Positions 17,010-27,149 of a stretch of DNA of 63,380 nt are shown here, piece after piece; the first letter of the stretch is position 1, and every line of letters begins with the position of its first letter. The notes under the pieces are model-generated. The model saw nothing but the letters and a program-made list of their open reading frames with translations, was not told the origin of the DNA and did not search any database. The position numbers and the translations under genes are program-made. Origin of the DNA: Desulfobulbaceae bacterium (lineage in GTDB: Bacteria; Desulfobacterota; Desulfobulbia; Desulfobulbales; Desulfocapsaceae); NCBI GenBank assembly GCA_024636345.1, contig JAGXHG010000009.1:1-63380 (forward strand). Direction: 5' to 3'.

Positions 17010-18032
17010 GTGCGGATTGCCCTGGATGCCATGGGCGGAGACCATGGCCCCGAGGAACTGATTGACGGGGCATTGCTTGCCGTGAAACAGACCGATCTGC
17101 AAGTAACCCTAGTTGGTAACCGGCAGGTTTTGCAGGCGCATCTAGACCGATTGAGGTCTGGCGATACTGGATTGTTGCAACGTATCCAGATTGTCCATGC
17201 CGCTGAGGTGGTTGAGATGAGTGAATCACCTGTCGACGCTATCCGTAAGAAAAAAGACGCCTCGGTTCTGGTTGCCTTCGATCTTGTGCGTCAAGGGCAG
17301 GCTGATGCAGCCGTCAGTGCGGGTAATTCCGGGGCAACAATGGCTGCCGCTGTACGAAAGCTTGGCCGGATGGAGCATGTGTCCCGGCCAGGTATAGCCA
17401 GCATCTTTCCCACCTTGAAGAAGCCGGTCGTCATGATGGATGTTGGGGCCAATGTTGATTGTCGTCCCCAGCATCTTTTTCAATTTGCGGTCATGGCCTC
17501 TGCCTTTTCCCATATATTCGATATAGATCGTCCCCGAATTGGTATCCTCAGCATTGGTGAAGAAGTTGGGAAGGGGAATACCCTTGTTAAAGAGACTTAT
17601 GCCCGGCTTGCTGCCAGCTCCCTGAATTTTGTGGGAAATGTTGAGGGGCGAGATGTGTTTCAAGGCAATGTCGATGTTATTGTCTGTGATGGTTTTGTCG
17701 GCAATATCTGCCTGAAACTCAGCGAAGGTCTGGCTGGGGCTGCCATGCAGATGTTGAAAGATGAAATCATGAAGTCAACTGCTGCCAAAATCGGATACTT
17801 TCTTGCACGTCCCGCCTTTCGTTCCTTTGCCAAGCGTGTCGATTATGCAGAATATGGTGGCGCGCCTCTTCTGGGTATCAATGGTATTGGCATTATTTGT
17901 CATGGTAAATCCAGCGCTGAGGCTATTAAAAATGCAATCCTTGAAGCTGCCAAGATGGTAGAAAAGCAAGTCACTCAGAGAATTGCGGCAGGTCTTGCCG
18001 AAATCGTTCAGGATGAAGAGGCTGTGGTCTGA
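17010..18032 (+). CDS. plsX: Phosphate acyltransferase PlsX
   Basis: Makes acyl-phosphate from acyl-ACP for phospholipid synthesis. The 340-residue protein opens with IALDAMGGDHGP and contains SAGNSGATMAAA and GNVEGRDVFQGNVDVIVCDGFVGN, all typical. It starts at GTG, 8 nt after rpmF, and its stop overlaps the fabH start. Confidence 0.97.
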   Translation: MRIALDAMGGDHGPEELIDGALLAVKQTDLQVTLVGNRQVLQAHLDRLRSGDTGLLQRIQIVHAAEVVEMSESPVDAIRKKKDASVLVAFDLVRQGQADAAVSAGNSGATMAAAVRKLGRMEHVSRPGIASIFPTLKKPVVMMDVGANVDCRPQHLFQFAVMASAFSHIFDIDRPRIGILSIGEEVGKGNTLVKETYARLAASSLNFVGNVEGRDVFQGNVDVIVCDGFVGNICLKLSEGLAGAAMQMLKDEIMKSTAAKIGYFLARPAFRSFAKRVDYAEYGGAPLLGINGIGIICHGKSSAEAIKNAILEAAKMVEKQVTQRIAAGLAEIVQDEEAVV

Positions 18033-19006
18033 TGGGCACAGCGATTCTTGGAACAGGCTCATATCTGCCTGAGCGGGTTGTCAGCAATCAGGATTTGGAG
18101 AAGATTGTTGATACCAGTGACGAGTGGATACGGACCAGAACTGGGATTAGTACCCGTTGTATTGGTGGTAAGGGTGATGAAACCTATCTGTTGGCTGCAA
18201 GAGCTGCGGTAAAGGCATTGCAGATGGCTGAGCTTTCTGCCACTGAGATTGATCTTATCATTGTCGCAACTATTTCTTCTCACATGCTTATGCCTTCTTG
18301 TGCCTGTTTTGTTCAGAAAGAGATTGGCGCTGACAGGGCTTTTGCTTTCGATATCAACGCTGCTTGTTCAGGATTTGTTTATGCTCTTGATCTGGCTGAT
18401 AAATATATCCAGGCCGATCCGAGCAAGAAAATTTTAGTGATCGGAGCAGAAACCCTTTCCAGTCGTACGAACTGGGAGGATCGAAATACCTGTATCCTTT
18501 TTGGTGATGGTGCTGGAGCCGTTGTCCTCGGGCATGTTGAGGGGAGTCGCGGAGTGATCGGGGCCAAGTTATTTTCAGATGGAAAGCTCTGGAGCTTGCT
18601 CCATATGCACACTGCTGCCAGTTGTAACTCTGAACTGTTGCAGGCTGCAAGCCCCGGTGTTCATATTGTTATGGAGGGCCGTGAAGTCTTCAAATATGCG
18701 GTCAAAGCCATGGAAGAGGCTGTGTTGGCGCTTTTGGAGCAAGAGCAGATCGCCCTTGATGCCATCAGATTGGTCATTCCGCATCAGGCTAATATCCGTA
18801 TCTTGAATAAGTTGGTTGAACGTCTAGGAATCGGTACAGAAAAAGTTTTCATAAATGTCCAAAAATATGGTAATACTTCAGCAGCTTCCATCCCCATTGC
18901 CCTTGATGAAGCAAATCGGGAATCCAGGGTGCAAGCTGGTGATATTATATTGTTTTGTTCTTTTGGTGGTGGTTTTACCTGGGGAGCAACTCTGGTCAGG
19001 TGGTAA
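18032..19006 (+). CDS. fabH: Beta-ketoacyl-ACP synthase III
   Basis: Condenses acetyl-CoA with malonyl-ACP to initiate fatty-acid synthesis. The catalytic triad is visible in this 324-residue protein: Cys in INAACSGFVYALD (near residue 112), His in VIPHQANIRI and Asn in KYGNTSAAS. The C-terminal FGGGFTWGATLVRW is canonical. The start overlaps the plsX stop. A 110-nt gap follows before the acyl-CoA dehydrogenase gene. Confidence 0.97.
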   Translation: MGTAILGTGSYLPERVVSNQDLEKIVDTSDEWIRTRTGISTRCIGGKGDETYLLAARAAVKALQMAELSATEIDLIIVATISSHMLMPSCACFVQKEIGADRAFAFDINAACSGFVYALDLADKYIQADPSKKILVIGAETLSSRTNWEDRNTCILFGDGAGAVVLGHVEGSRGVIGAKLFSDGKLWSLLHMHTAASCNSELLQAASPGVHIVMEGREVFKYAVKAMEEAVLALLEQEQIALDAIRLVIPHQANIRILNKLVERLGIGTEKVFINVQKYGNTSAASIPIALDEANRESRVQAGDIILFCSFGGGFTWGATLVRW

Positions 19007-19116
19007 GCAATTGTTCGAAAATTACATTGATCTTGAACTAACGGGAATGGCTTATGTTTTCGTAAGAGATTGATCTGAGCAACCTTTTATGAACGGCTTC
19101 TCAGGAGGAGACAAGA

Positions 19117-20271
19117 TTGGATTATTTTTTATCTGAAGAACAAGAGATGATTGTGGAAATAGCTCGTCAGATTACGGATGAGCGTATTATTCCGCAGCGG
19201 GCTGAGCTTGATGAGAAGGATGAGTTCCCGCGGGCAATCCTTGGTGAGATGGCTCGGGCAGACCTTTTTGGGGTCCCTATCCCGGAAGAATTTGGTGGCT
19301 TTGGCGGAGGTTGTCTTGATATCGTTCTGGCCCTGGAACAGTTGGGTCGTGGCTGTATTGGTGTGGGTACCGCCTTTGCAGCAAGCTCGCTCGGCATCTA
19401 CCCCATTCTTATTGCCGGATCTCAAGAGATGCGCGAGAAATATCTCCCGGATGTAGCTAGCGGAAAAAAATTTGCTGCCTTTGGTTTGACCGAGGCCAAT
19501 GCCGGTTCTGATGCCTCAGGCATTCAGACGACGGCGGTACTGGATGGTGAGGAGTGGGTCTTAAACGGCACCAAACAGTGGATCACCAATGGCGGTGAGG
19601 CTCAAATCTATTCTGTGGTTGCCATCACCGACCGGAGTAAGGGAGCGCGTGGCGCATCCATGCTGGTGGTTGAGGAGGGTGACCCAGGTTTTAGTTGTGG
19701 TCCGAAAGAGAAAAAAATGGGGATCAGGGCCTCATCTACTACCGAGCTTATTTTTAAAGATTGCCGAATCCCCCAAGATAGATTGATTGGACGCAAGGGA
19801 ACCGGTTTTATAACCGTCATGAAGACTCTTGATTCTTCCAGACCTGGGATTGCCGCATTGGGGTTGGGGTTGGCTCAGGGAGCACTTGATGAGGCTGCCA
19901 GTTATGCCAAACAACGTGTCCAGTTCGGCAAACCCATCATGGCCTTTCAGGCGGTTCAGCATATGCTTGCCGATATGGCCATTCAGCTTGAGGCTGCACG
20001 GGCGCTTGTGTATGGTGCGGCCAGGCATATCGATGCCCATCCCAATAATATGTCCAAGGTCTCTTCCATGTGTAAGGTCTTTGCCACGGATATGGCCATG
20101 AAGGTTGCCACTGACGCCGTGCAGGTGATGGGTGGCTATGGCTATATGCGTGAATATCCCGTGGAGAAGATGATGCGGGATGCCAAAATCCTGCAGATCT
20201 ATGAAGGCACCAATCAGATTCAGCGCAATGTAGTTGGACAGGAACTGAACAAGGAGTATACCCGCGCCTGA
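19117..20271 (+). CDS. Acyl-CoA dehydrogenase
   Basis: A 384-residue FAD enzyme of the short/medium-chain acyl-CoA dehydrogenase type. FAD-binding segments AFGLTEANAGSDAS and WITNG are present. The catalytic base is the Glu of QIYEGTNQIQRNVV, as in SCAD and MCAD. It starts at TTG preceded by AGGAGGAG. It sits with etfB and etfA inside a fatty-acid synthesis run that lacks fabI and fabZ. It may therefore oxidise acyl-CoA, or run in the reductive direction on an enoyl substrate, with Etf as electron carrier. The direction is inference. Confidence 0.93.
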   Translation: MDYFLSEEQEMIVEIARQITDERIIPQRAELDEKDEFPRAILGEMARADLFGVPIPEEFGGFGGGCLDIVLALEQLGRGCIGVGTAFAASSLGIYPILIAGSQEMREKYLPDVASGKKFAAFGLTEANAGSDASGIQTTAVLDGEEWVLNGTKQWITNGGEAQIYSVVAITDRSKGARGASMLVVEEGDPGFSCGPKEKKMGIRASSTTELIFKDCRIPQDRLIGRKGTGFITVMKTLDSSRPGIAALGLGLAQGALDEAASYAKQRVQFGKPIMAFQAVQHMLADMAIQLEAARALVYGAARHIDAHPNNMSKVSSMCKVFATDMAMKVATDAVQVMGGYGYMREYPVEKMMRDAKILQIYEGTNQIQRNVVGQELNKEYTRA

Positions 20272-20292
20272 ACGGTCGGATAAGTGAATGAT

Positions 20293-21072
20293 ATGAAAAT
20301 CATTGTCTGTATTAAACAGGTGCCTGATGCCAAGGACGTTCGTCTTGATCCCAAAACAAATACTCTGGCCCGGGAAGGTGTGCAGTCGATCATGAATCCT
20401 TATGATCAGCATGCGGTGGAAGAAGCTGTGCGGTTAAAGGAACTTCTGGGTGGTGAGGTTACTGTCTTAAGTATGGGGCCGCCCCAGGCGGAAAAAGTGC
20501 TCAGGCAGGCTATCTCCTGTGGCGCTGATCATGCCGTACTTGTCTCTGATCGGGCCTTTGCCGGCGCGGATACCTGGGCCACTTCGTATACCCTGGCCAA
20601 GGCGGTCAATGTTATTGGCGCCTTTGATCTTCTTTTGTGTGGAAAACAGGCAATCGATGGTGATACGGCCCAAGTTGGTCCAGGACTTGCCATGCGTCTG
20701 CAGATTCCGTATGTGACATGTGTGCAGAAGGTGCGCAAGGCCACGGATACCGGGCTGGTTCTGGAGAGAATGATGGATGATGGCTATGATGTCCTGGCGC
20801 TTGATTATCCGGCCTTACTGACTGTGGTTAAAGATATTAACGAGCCCCGGGTTCCTTCTCTAAAAGGGAAAATGCGGGCCAAAAAGGTGGAGATCAGAAA
20901 GTTGACGGCGGCCGATATCGGTGCTGATCCTGCCTGTATTGGCCTTCCTGGTTCTCCAACTCAGGTTGTAAAGGTGTTTCCTCCAGAGGCACGGTGTAAG
21001 CGGGCCGTTTTTACAGGAAGCCTTGATGATCAGATCGGACAGCTTGTTGACAGTTTACAATCGTATCTATAA
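20293..21072 (+). CDS. etfB: Electron transfer flavoprotein beta subunit
   Basis: A 259-residue EtfB: MKIIVCIKQVPDAKDVR at the N-terminus, GKQAIDGDTAQVGPGLA and the DYPALLTVVKDINEPRVPS segment are typical. It forms the FAD/AMP-binding heterodimer with EtfA and accepts electrons from the dehydrogenase upstream. An in-frame GTG at 20284 is an alternative start three codons earlier. It lies 21 nt after the dehydrogenase and 20 nt before etfA. Confidence 0.95.
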   Translation: MKIIVCIKQVPDAKDVRLDPKTNTLAREGVQSIMNPYDQHAVEEAVRLKELLGGEVTVLSMGPPQAEKVLRQAISCGADHAVLVSDRAFAGADTWATSYTLAKAVNVIGAFDLLLCGKQAIDGDTAQVGPGLAMRLQIPYVTCVQKVRKATDTGLVLERMMDDGYDVLALDYPALLTVVKDINEPRVPSLKGKMRAKKVEIRKLTAADIGADPACIGLPGSPTQVVKVFPPEARCKRAVFTGSLDDQIGQLVDSLQSYL

Positions 21073-21092
21073 TACAGTCTGGAGAAATCGAA

Positions 21093-22286
21093 ATGTTGAT
21101 TATAGATAAGGAATTGTGTATCGGTTGCGGCATCTGTGAGAGTGCTTGTCCCTTTGGAGCTATTGCCGTTGCTGATGGTTGTGCCGTGGTGGGTGACGGG
21201 TGTACTCTCTGCGGAACGTGTGTTGAAACATGTGATCCTGGTGCCTTGAAGATTGAAGAGGCGGAGAAAAGCGCTCCACTGGACCTTGCCAGTTGGTCCG
21301 GGGTCTGGGTCTATGGCGAATTTAGACGAGGGGCCCTGGCTCCAGTCTCCTTGGAATTATTGGGGATAGGCCGCAGACTGGCAGATACCCGTAAGGTGCC
21401 TTTGTCCGCCGTCCTGATCGGTTCTGAAACCGGTGATACGGCACGCCAGCTTATAGCTCATGGAGCCGATACGGTATACCGGATTGATGATCCGGCGCTT
21501 GCCCATTTTACCGATGAGGCGTATGGCGCGATCATGACATCTCTTATCCAGAAAAATAAACCGGAGATTGTCCTGGCCGGGGCGACTGCTATTGGCCGTT
21601 CCTTTATTCCGGGTGTTGCCACAAGCCTGGGAGCCGGCCTTACTGCTGATTGTACCCAACTTGCCATCCGCGAGGAGGATGGAGCCCTGTTGCAGACACG
21701 ACCTGCTTTTGGCGGCAATATTATGGCGACCATTGTCTGTCCGAACTCCAGGCCTCAGATGTCCACAGTGCGCCCCAAGGTTATGCAGGCCTTGGTCTTT
21801 GATGCTGAACGACAGGGAAACATCGTTGATGTGAAACCAACACCAGAACAACTTGCAACCCGGGTGCGGGTCATTGAATCCGTGGTCTCGGAAGAGGATA
21901 ATGTAAATATTCAGGAATCTGATATCCTGGTTGCTGGAGGGCGTGGACTTGACAATGCCAAAGGATTTACCCTGATGCGAGAGCTTGCTGCCTCTCTAGG
22001 AGGTGCGGTTGCTGCAACTCGGGCCGTTGTAGATGCCGGATGGATCGGTTATCCTCATCAGGTCGGGCAGACCGGAAAGACTGTGGCACCAAAGCTGTAC
22101 ATTGCCTGTGGCATATCCGGAGCAGTGCAGCACGTAGCGGGCATGCAGTCGGCAGAGACCATTGTTGCCATTAATCGGGACAAGGATGCCCCTATCTTTG
22201 ATGTGGCTGATTTTGGCCTGGTGGGAGATCTCTTTGAGATCGTACCCAAACTTCTTACGAAAATTGAGGAGCATCGAAAGTCATGA
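21093..22286 (+). CDS. etfA: Electron transfer flavoprotein alpha subunit with ferredoxin domain
   Basis: A 397-residue EtfA with an N-terminal two-[4Fe-4S] ferredoxin module: [12 protein letters not shown] (residues 9-20) and [14 protein letters not shown] (about residues 41-54). The EtfA body follows, ending with the FAD-binding region ([33 protein letters not shown]). Ferredoxin-domain EtfA proteins are known from anaerobes such as the caffeyl-CoA reductase complex of Acetobacterium. The module suggests electron exchange with ferredoxin or another iron-sulfur partner. It overlaps fabG by 4 nt. Confidence 0.95.
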   Translation: MLIIDKELCIGCGICESACPFGAIAVADGCAVVGDGCTLCGTCVETCDPGALKIEEAEKSAPLDLASWSGVWVYGEFRRGALAPVSLELLGIGRRLADTRKVPLSAVLIGSETGDTARQLIAHGADTVYRIDDPALAHFTDEAYGAIMTSLIQKNKPEIVLAGATAIGRSFIPGVATSLGAGLTADCTQLAIREEDGALLQTRPAFGGNIMATIVCPNSRPQMSTVRPKVMQALVFDAERQGNIVDVKPTPEQLATRVRVIESVVSEEDNVNIQESDILVAGGRGLDNAKGFTLMRELAASLGGAVAATRAVVDAGWIGYPHQVGQTGKTVAPKLYIACGISGAVQHVAGMQSAETIVAINRDKDAPIFDVADFGLVGDLFEIVPKLLTKIEEHRKS

Positions 22287-23026
22287 GTCTTACCGGAAAA
22301 ACAGCACTAGTGACTGGTGGAAGCCGTGGTATAGGGCGTGCCATATGCGAACGTGTCAGTGCTCTGGGCGCCCATGTGTACATTAATTATGTGTCGAACC
22401 CCTCAGCGGCCGAAGAAACCAAAAAGATGATTCAGGACGCAGGTGGACGTGCGGATATAATCTGTTTTAATGTAGCAGACAGCGAACAGGTGCAGGAAGC
22501 CCTTAAACAGATAGTTACAGAGGCTGGATCTCTTGATGTCCTTGTTAATAACGCGGGGATCACCAGGGATGGTCTGATGGCCAGAATGAAAGAGTCAGAT
22601 TGGGATCTGGTCATCGATACCAACCTGAAAGGTGCCTTCCTCTGTGCCAAGGCTGCATCTCGGTTTATGATGAAAAATAAATGGGGTCGGATTGTCAATA
22701 TTACTTCAGTTATTGGTTTTTCTGGAAATGCCGGCCAGACAAATTATGCTGCGGCCAAGGCAGGACTTGTGGGGTTGACCAAGTCAATGGCCAGGGAGTT
22801 TGCCTCGAGGAATATTACGGTGAATGGGGTTGCTCCTGGCTATATTGTGACTGATATGACCAGTTCTTTGTCTGAGGAAATTCAGGAAAAGATCAAAGGG
22901 GAAATCCCCCTGGCCGCATTGGGAACACCTGAGGACGTTGCGGGAGCAGTTGCCTATTTACTTGGCAATGATGGTCGTTATGTGACAGGACAGGTATTGC
23001 ATGTTAATGGTGGTATGTATATGTAA
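22283..23026 (+). CDS. fabG: 3-oxoacyl-ACP reductase
   Basis: An NADPH-dependent short-chain dehydrogenase of 247 residues. The cofactor motif [20 protein letters not shown], and the catalytic Ser ([11 protein letters not shown]) with YAAAK motif match FabG. The C-terminal [15 protein letters not shown] is classic. It is translationally coupled to etfA. Confidence 0.97.
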   Translation: MSLTGKTALVTGGSRGIGRAICERVSALGAHVYINYVSNPSAAEETKKMIQDAGGRADIICFNVADSEQVQEALKQIVTEAGSLDVLVNNAGITRDGLMARMKESDWDLVIDTNLKGAFLCAKAASRFMMKNKWGRIVNITSVIGFSGNAGQTNYAAAKAGLVGLTKSMAREFASRNITVNGVAPGYIVTDMTSSLSEEIQEKIKGEIPLAALGTPEDVAGAVAYLLGNDGRYVTGQVLHVNGGMYM

Positions 23027-23121
23027 ATGAAATAGGGGGAAGGTTCCCCTGAAGTGTTGAATTGATTTTCTGGATTGTATTTTTTGTTTTTATTAACGTA
23101 TAAAAAAAATGGGAGAAAAAA

Positions 23122-23352
23122 ATGGCGATAGATCAACAGATGGTCGATATTATTGTTGAGCAGTTGAGTGTAGAAAAAGATAAAGTAGTTCCAAATGCCT
23201 CATTTGTGGATGATCTTGGAGCTGATTCTCTGGATCTTGTGGAGTTGATTATGGCCATGGAAGAGGCTTTTGATGTTGAAATTCCTGATGAAGATGCTGA
23301 GAAAATCAATACAGTTCAAAATGCCATTGATTATATCAATAAGCTTAAATAA
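23122..23352 (+). CDS. acpP: Acyl carrier protein
   Basis: A 76-residue acidic helical protein. The phosphopantetheine serine lies in [17 protein letters not shown] (near residue 38). GGGAG lies 8 nt before the ATG. It carries the growing acyl chain as a thioester. It sits between fabG and fabF, the usual order. Confidence 0.98.
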   Translation: MAIDQQMVDIIVEQLSVEKDKVVPNASFVDDLGADSLDLVELIMAMEEAFDVEIPDEDAEKINTVQNAIDYINKLK

Positions 23353-23443
23353 GCTAAATTAATTTGAAAAATGGGATTTTCGTGGAAAACGAGAGTCTCT
23401 TGTTTTGGTGAGAAACAAATCTGTTGGCCTGAGGGGAGTTTAC

Positions 23444-24688
23444 ATGGCAAGGCGTAGAGTTGTGGTTACGGGAGTTGGATTGGTAACACCGCTTGGCACT
23501 GGGACACAAAAAACCTGGGAAAATATCTGTGCCGGAACCAGTGGTGTCGGCCTTATCACCCGATTTGATACCAGTGATTATGCGGTAAAGATTGCAGCAG
23601 AGGTAAAGGATTTTCAGGTAGAAGATTTTATTGAGAAAAAACTTGCCAAGCACCTTGACCTTTTTGTGCAGTATGCCATTGCTGCTGCCAGGATGGCCTT
23701 TGAAGACAGTGGTGCAATCATCGATGAGACTAATTGTCAGCGGGTAGGGGTTATTACCGGCTGTGGCATGGGTGGGCTTCCGACCATTGAGCAGAATCAT
23801 CTGAGCTGTCTAGAGCGTGGTTCAAAAAGGATTTCACCTTTTTTTATTCCGATGGCAATTCCTAATATGCCTTCAGGTCATATCTCCATGCAACTAGGAG
23901 CGAAAGGACCTAATCTTGCCCTTTCAACTGCCTGTGCAGCAGGGACCCATGCCGTGGGTGAGGCCTATCGCTCTATTGTGTATGGGAGCTGTGATATGGT
24001 GATTACTGGTGGTACTGAGTCCGTAATCTGTCCCCTTGGCGTTGGCGGGTTCAGTTCCATGAAAGCCCTTTCCACGCGTAATGATGCACCAGAACAGGCA
24101 TCCCGGCCTTTTGATAAAGATCGGGATGGCTTTGTCATGTCTGAGGGCTCAGGGATGCTCATTATTGAAGAGTTGGAGCATGCCCTGAAACGAGGCGCTA
24201 CGATTTATGCTGAAATAACCGGGTATGGTGCCAGCAGTGACGCTTATCATATCGCCGCTCCACCTGAAAATGGTGAAGGAGCAGCCCGCTGTATGCGTAT
24301 GGCCCTTCAGGATGCGGGTCTGTCTCCTGAAGATATCGATTATATTAATGCCCATGGAACTTCTACCCCGTTAAATGATCGCTGTGAAACCCAGGCCATT
24401 AAAACGGTTTTTGGCGATCATGCCAAAAAGCTTGCTATAAGTTCCACAAAATCTATGACCGGCCATATGCTGGGTGCTGCTGGCGGGATTGAGGCAGCCT
24501 TTACAGCTCTTAGTATTCGGGAACAGATCGCACCGCCGACGATGAATTTAAAGGACGCAAGTCCTGAATGTGATCTTGATTATGTGCCGAATCAGGCCAG
24601 AAAGATGGAGATTCGTGCGGCTGTTTCCAATTCCTTTGGATTTGGCGGCACCAACGGTGTTATTGTAATGCAGCGCTATAAAGCTTGA
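23444..24688 (+). CDS. fabF: Beta-ketoacyl-ACP synthase II
   Basis: An elongating condensing enzyme of about 414 residues. Cys in STACAAGTHAV, His in NAHGTSTPLND and His in KSMTGHMLGAAGG form the KAS II Cys-His-His triad. The start chosen is MARRRVVVTGVG, preceded by GAGGGGAG. The open frame continues 13 codons upstream from a TTG. It follows acpP by about 90 nt. Confidence 0.97.
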   Translation: MARRRVVVTGVGLVTPLGTGTQKTWENICAGTSGVGLITRFDTSDYAVKIAAEVKDFQVEDFIEKKLAKHLDLFVQYAIAAARMAFEDSGAIIDETNCQRVGVITGCGMGGLPTIEQNHLSCLERGSKRISPFFIPMAIPNMPSGHISMQLGAKGPNLALSTACAAGTHAVGEAYRSIVYGSCDMVITGGTESVICPLGVGGFSSMKALSTRNDAPEQASRPFDKDRDGFVMSEGSGMLIIEELEHALKRGATIYAEITGYGASSDAYHIAAPPENGEGAARCMRMALQDAGLSPEDIDYINAHGTSTPLNDRCETQAIKTVFGDHAKKLAISSTKSMTGHMLGAAGGIEAAFTALSIREQIAPPTMNLKDASPECDLDYVPNQARKMEIRAAVSNSFGFGGTNGVIVMQRYKA

Positions 24689-24728
24689 AAAATAGGCAAG
24701 GAAAAGACCTGTCATACTGGAGTTTGAT

Positions 24729-25160
24729 GTGAAGATAGCAATTGGTGCAGATCATGGTGGCTTTCACCTGAAAGAGATGGTTCGGTCACTGGTGGATGAA
24801 TTGGGACATGAAGTTCAGGATATGGGCTGTTATTCTACTGCCTCTGTTGATTATCCTGATCTCGCTGCGTTGGTCTGTGAAAAGGTTGATGCAGGCACTG
24901 TTGATCGTGGTATCCTGATCTGTGGAACGGGTCTTGGCATGTCCATGGCTGCCAATCGATATGCGCATGTGCGAGCTGCTCTCTGTCATGATCACTATAC
25001 TGCCCGTATGAGTCGTGAACATAATAACGCCAATGTGCTTTGTATGGGAGAGAGAGTTATTGGTCATGGCGTTGCTGAGGATATTGTCCGGACCTGGCTG
25101 GCGGTGGAGTTCAGTGGTGGGCGTCATCTGGGGCGTATTGAACTGTACAGTAAATGTTGA
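24729..25160 (+). CDS. rpiB: Ribose-5-phosphate isomerase B
   Basis: A 143-residue RpiB/LacAB enzyme interconverting ribose-5-phosphate and ribulose-5-phosphate. GADHGGFHLKE, the phosphate-binding GTGLGMSMAANR with its catalytic Cys in LICGTG, and HDHYTARMSREHNNANVLCMG are all family features. The start is GTG. A terminator follows 31 nt after the stop. Confidence 0.96.
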   Translation: MKIAIGADHGGFHLKEMVRSLVDELGHEVQDMGCYSTASVDYPDLAALVCEKVDAGTVDRGILICGTGLGMSMAANRYAHVRAALCHDHYTARMSREHNNANVLCMGERVIGHGVAEDIVRTWLAVEFSGGRHLGRIELYSKC

Positions 25161-25191
25161 CGCAGACGTTTTTGAATAAAAGGAGTACTGG

Positions 25192-25224
25192 CCGGCATTG
25201 TGAATATGAAATGCCGGTTTTTTT
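25192..25224 (+). terminator. Intrinsic terminator after rpiB
   Basis: CCGGCATT (25192-25199) pairs with AATGCCGG (25210-25217) and is followed by seven T. It ends the fatty-acid and rpiB transcription unit before glyA. Confidence 0.85.
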
Positions 25225-25230
25225 CGTTTT

Positions 25231-25358
25231 AGGATCTGTTACGAAATAGTTTGTCACTCCGGACTATTAATTACGGTTCCTCATGCCGTTTTTACCATCC
25301 ATAACAGTATTATTTTGTTATAATAGTTTTGTAAGGTCAGTTTTGAACGACGGCTTAG
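25231..25358 (+). repeat. Structured repeat, copy B (upstream of glyA)
   Basis: It shares with the copy at 3354-3458 the motifs GTTA-C/A-GAAATA, TTACGG..CCT.ATGCCGTTTTT and a closing ACGGCTTA. The first stem is weaker here (GAAATAGT with ACTATTAATT). GCCGT (25285) can pair with ACGGC (25350). It lies between the rpiB terminator and the glyA start. Confidence 0.55.
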
Positions 25359-25418
25359 TCTGTCCATGTAAAGAAATCTGGTTGCTTGTCAACTGGAAAA
25401 GCAAAAGGTAATCCCGCT

Positions 25419-26666
25419 ATGAACGCATTACAAAAAACAGATCCTGAAGTTTATAATAGTATCAAGCTTGAATATGAGCGACAAAACAATCAGTTAGAAC
25501 TGATTGCCTCTGAAAATATAGCATCGCAGGCAGTTCTTGAGGCTCAGGGCTCGATTTTTACCAATAAATACGCCGAGGGCTATCCGCAGAAACGATATTA
25601 TGGAGGCTGTGATTACGCCGATCAGGTGGAAACATTGGCCATCTCCCGGGCTAAAGAAATATTTGGCGCCGAATATGCTAATGTTCAGCCTCATTCCGGG
25701 TCTCAGGCCAATATGGCCGTCTATTTTGCCACCCTGAAACCAGGGGACAAGGTACTGGGAATGGACCTTGCCCATGGAGGTCACCTGACCCATGGCAGCG
25801 GAGTTAATTTTTCCGGACAGCTGTTTAACTTCATTTCATATGGTGTTGACCGTGATACGGAACAAATTAACATGGAAAAAGTTGAACAATTTGCCTTTGA
25901 AAACAAGCCCAAGATGATCGTGGCCGGAGCCAGTGCCTATTCCCGGTTCATCGATTTTTCCGGTTTCAGGAGAATAGCCGATGAGATCGGTGCCTTGTTT
26001 ATGGTGGATATGGCTCATATTGCCGGTCTTGTTGCAGCTGGGGTACACCCTTCTCCTGTTCCCTATGCGGATTTTGTGACAACAACGACTCACAAGACCT
26101 TGCGTGGTCCCCGGGGCGGGTTGATTCTGGCCCAGGAAAAATGGGGCAAGGTACTTAACAGTCATATTTTTCCTGGAATACAGGGCGGGCCATTGATGCA
26201 TGTGATTGCTGCTAAGGCTGTTGGCTTCAAGGAGGCCATGAGTGAAGCATTTAAGGCAGATCAGGTTCAGGTTGTGGAGAATGCCAAGGCTCTTGCTGAA
26301 GCCCTGATTGCCAAAAAATTCAGACTGGTCTCTGGTGGTACCGATAACCATCTTTTCCTTGTCGATTTGACAAATAAGGATATCACCGGCAAAGAGGCTG
26401 AGGAGCTTCTTGAGCAGGGGGGGCTTACCGTAAATAAGAACGCGATTCCCTTCGACGCTAAGCCCAGGTTTGTGACCAGCGGCGTGCGAATCGGAACACC
26501 AACGGTTACTACCCGAGGGTTAAAGGTCCCCGAGATGTTACTCATTGCCGACTGGGTTGAGCGCGTTATCACTCAACGTGATCAGCAGACAATCGCTCAG
26601 GTGCGTCAGGAAGTACGTGAGCTGTGCGCCAAATTCCCTTTGTCCGACATTGTTGACCCCGTATAA
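25419..26666 (+). CDS. glyA: Serine hydroxymethyltransferase
   Basis: A PLP enzyme converting serine and tetrahydrofolate to glycine and methylene-tetrahydrofolate. The protein is about 415 residues from [12 protein letters not shown]. The PLP lysine is in [32 protein letters not shown] and [14 protein letters not shown] are typical. The frame opens 11 codons earlier, but the ATG at 25419 with AAAAGGT upstream is preferred. It begins the glyA-nrdR-ribD unit. Confidence 0.97.
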   Translation: MNALQKTDPEVYNSIKLEYERQNNQLELIASENIASQAVLEAQGSIFTNKYAEGYPQKRYYGGCDYADQVETLAISRAKEIFGAEYANVQPHSGSQANMAVYFATLKPGDKVLGMDLAHGGHLTHGSGVNFSGQLFNFISYGVDRDTEQINMEKVEQFAFENKPKMIVAGASAYSRFIDFSGFRRIADEIGALFMVDMAHIAGLVAAGVHPSPVPYADFVTTTTHKTLRGPRGGLILAQEKWGKVLNSHIFPGIQGGPLMHVIAAKAVGFKEAMSEAFKADQVQVVENAKALAEALIAKKFRLVSGGTDNHLFLVDLTNKDITGKEAEELLEQGGLTVNKNAIPFDAKPRFVTSGVRIGTPTVTTRGLKVPEMLLIADWVERVITQRDQQTIAQVRQEVRELCAKFPLSDIVDPV

Positions 26667-26678
26667 TCCGGTGAAACT

Positions 26679-27149
26679 ATGAAGTGTCCTTATTGTGGTC
26701 ACCTTGATAACAAGGTTATTGATTCTCGTTTGAATAAAGAGAGCACCATTACCAGGCGGCGACGCTCTTGTCTGGTCTGTAACCAGCGTTTTACCACTTA
26801 TGAGCGGCTGGAAGTGATGATGCCGGTGCTGGTGAAGAAAGATGGGCGTCGTGAATCCTGGGATCGTCAGAAAATGGTTGTAGGTCTTGAAAAGGCCTGT
26901 GAAAAAAGACCGGTAAGTTGTGATGATATTGATGCCTTTGTTGATGAAATCGAAAAGAAACTTCAGGATCTGGGGTCAAAGGAGGTTTCATCTGAGGTGA
27001 TTGGTGAGTGGGTGATGGAAGATCTTCCTGATCTTGATGAGGTTGCCTATGTCCGTTTTGCTTCAGTGTATCGACAGTTTAAAGATGTCAGTGAGTTTGT
27101 CGATGAGTTGAAAACCCTGGTCGATGCCAGAGATACTAAAGAGGCGTAA
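26679..27149 (+). CDS. nrdR: Transcriptional repressor NrdR
   Basis: A 156-residue regulator of ribonucleotide reductase genes. An N-terminal zinc ribbon (CPYCG with CLVCNQRF) is followed by an ATP-cone (VLVKKDGRRESWDRQKMVVGLEKA). It lies 12 nt after glyA and directly abuts ribD, a common arrangement with glyA and ribD. Confidence 0.97.
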   Translation: MKCPYCGHLDNKVIDSRLNKESTITRRRRSCLVCNQRFTTYERLEVMMPVLVKKDGRRESWDRQKMVVGLEKACEKRPVSCDDIDAFVDEIEKKLQDLGSKEVSSEVIGEWVMEDLPDLDEVAYVRFASVYRQFKDVSEFVDELKTLVDARDTKEA

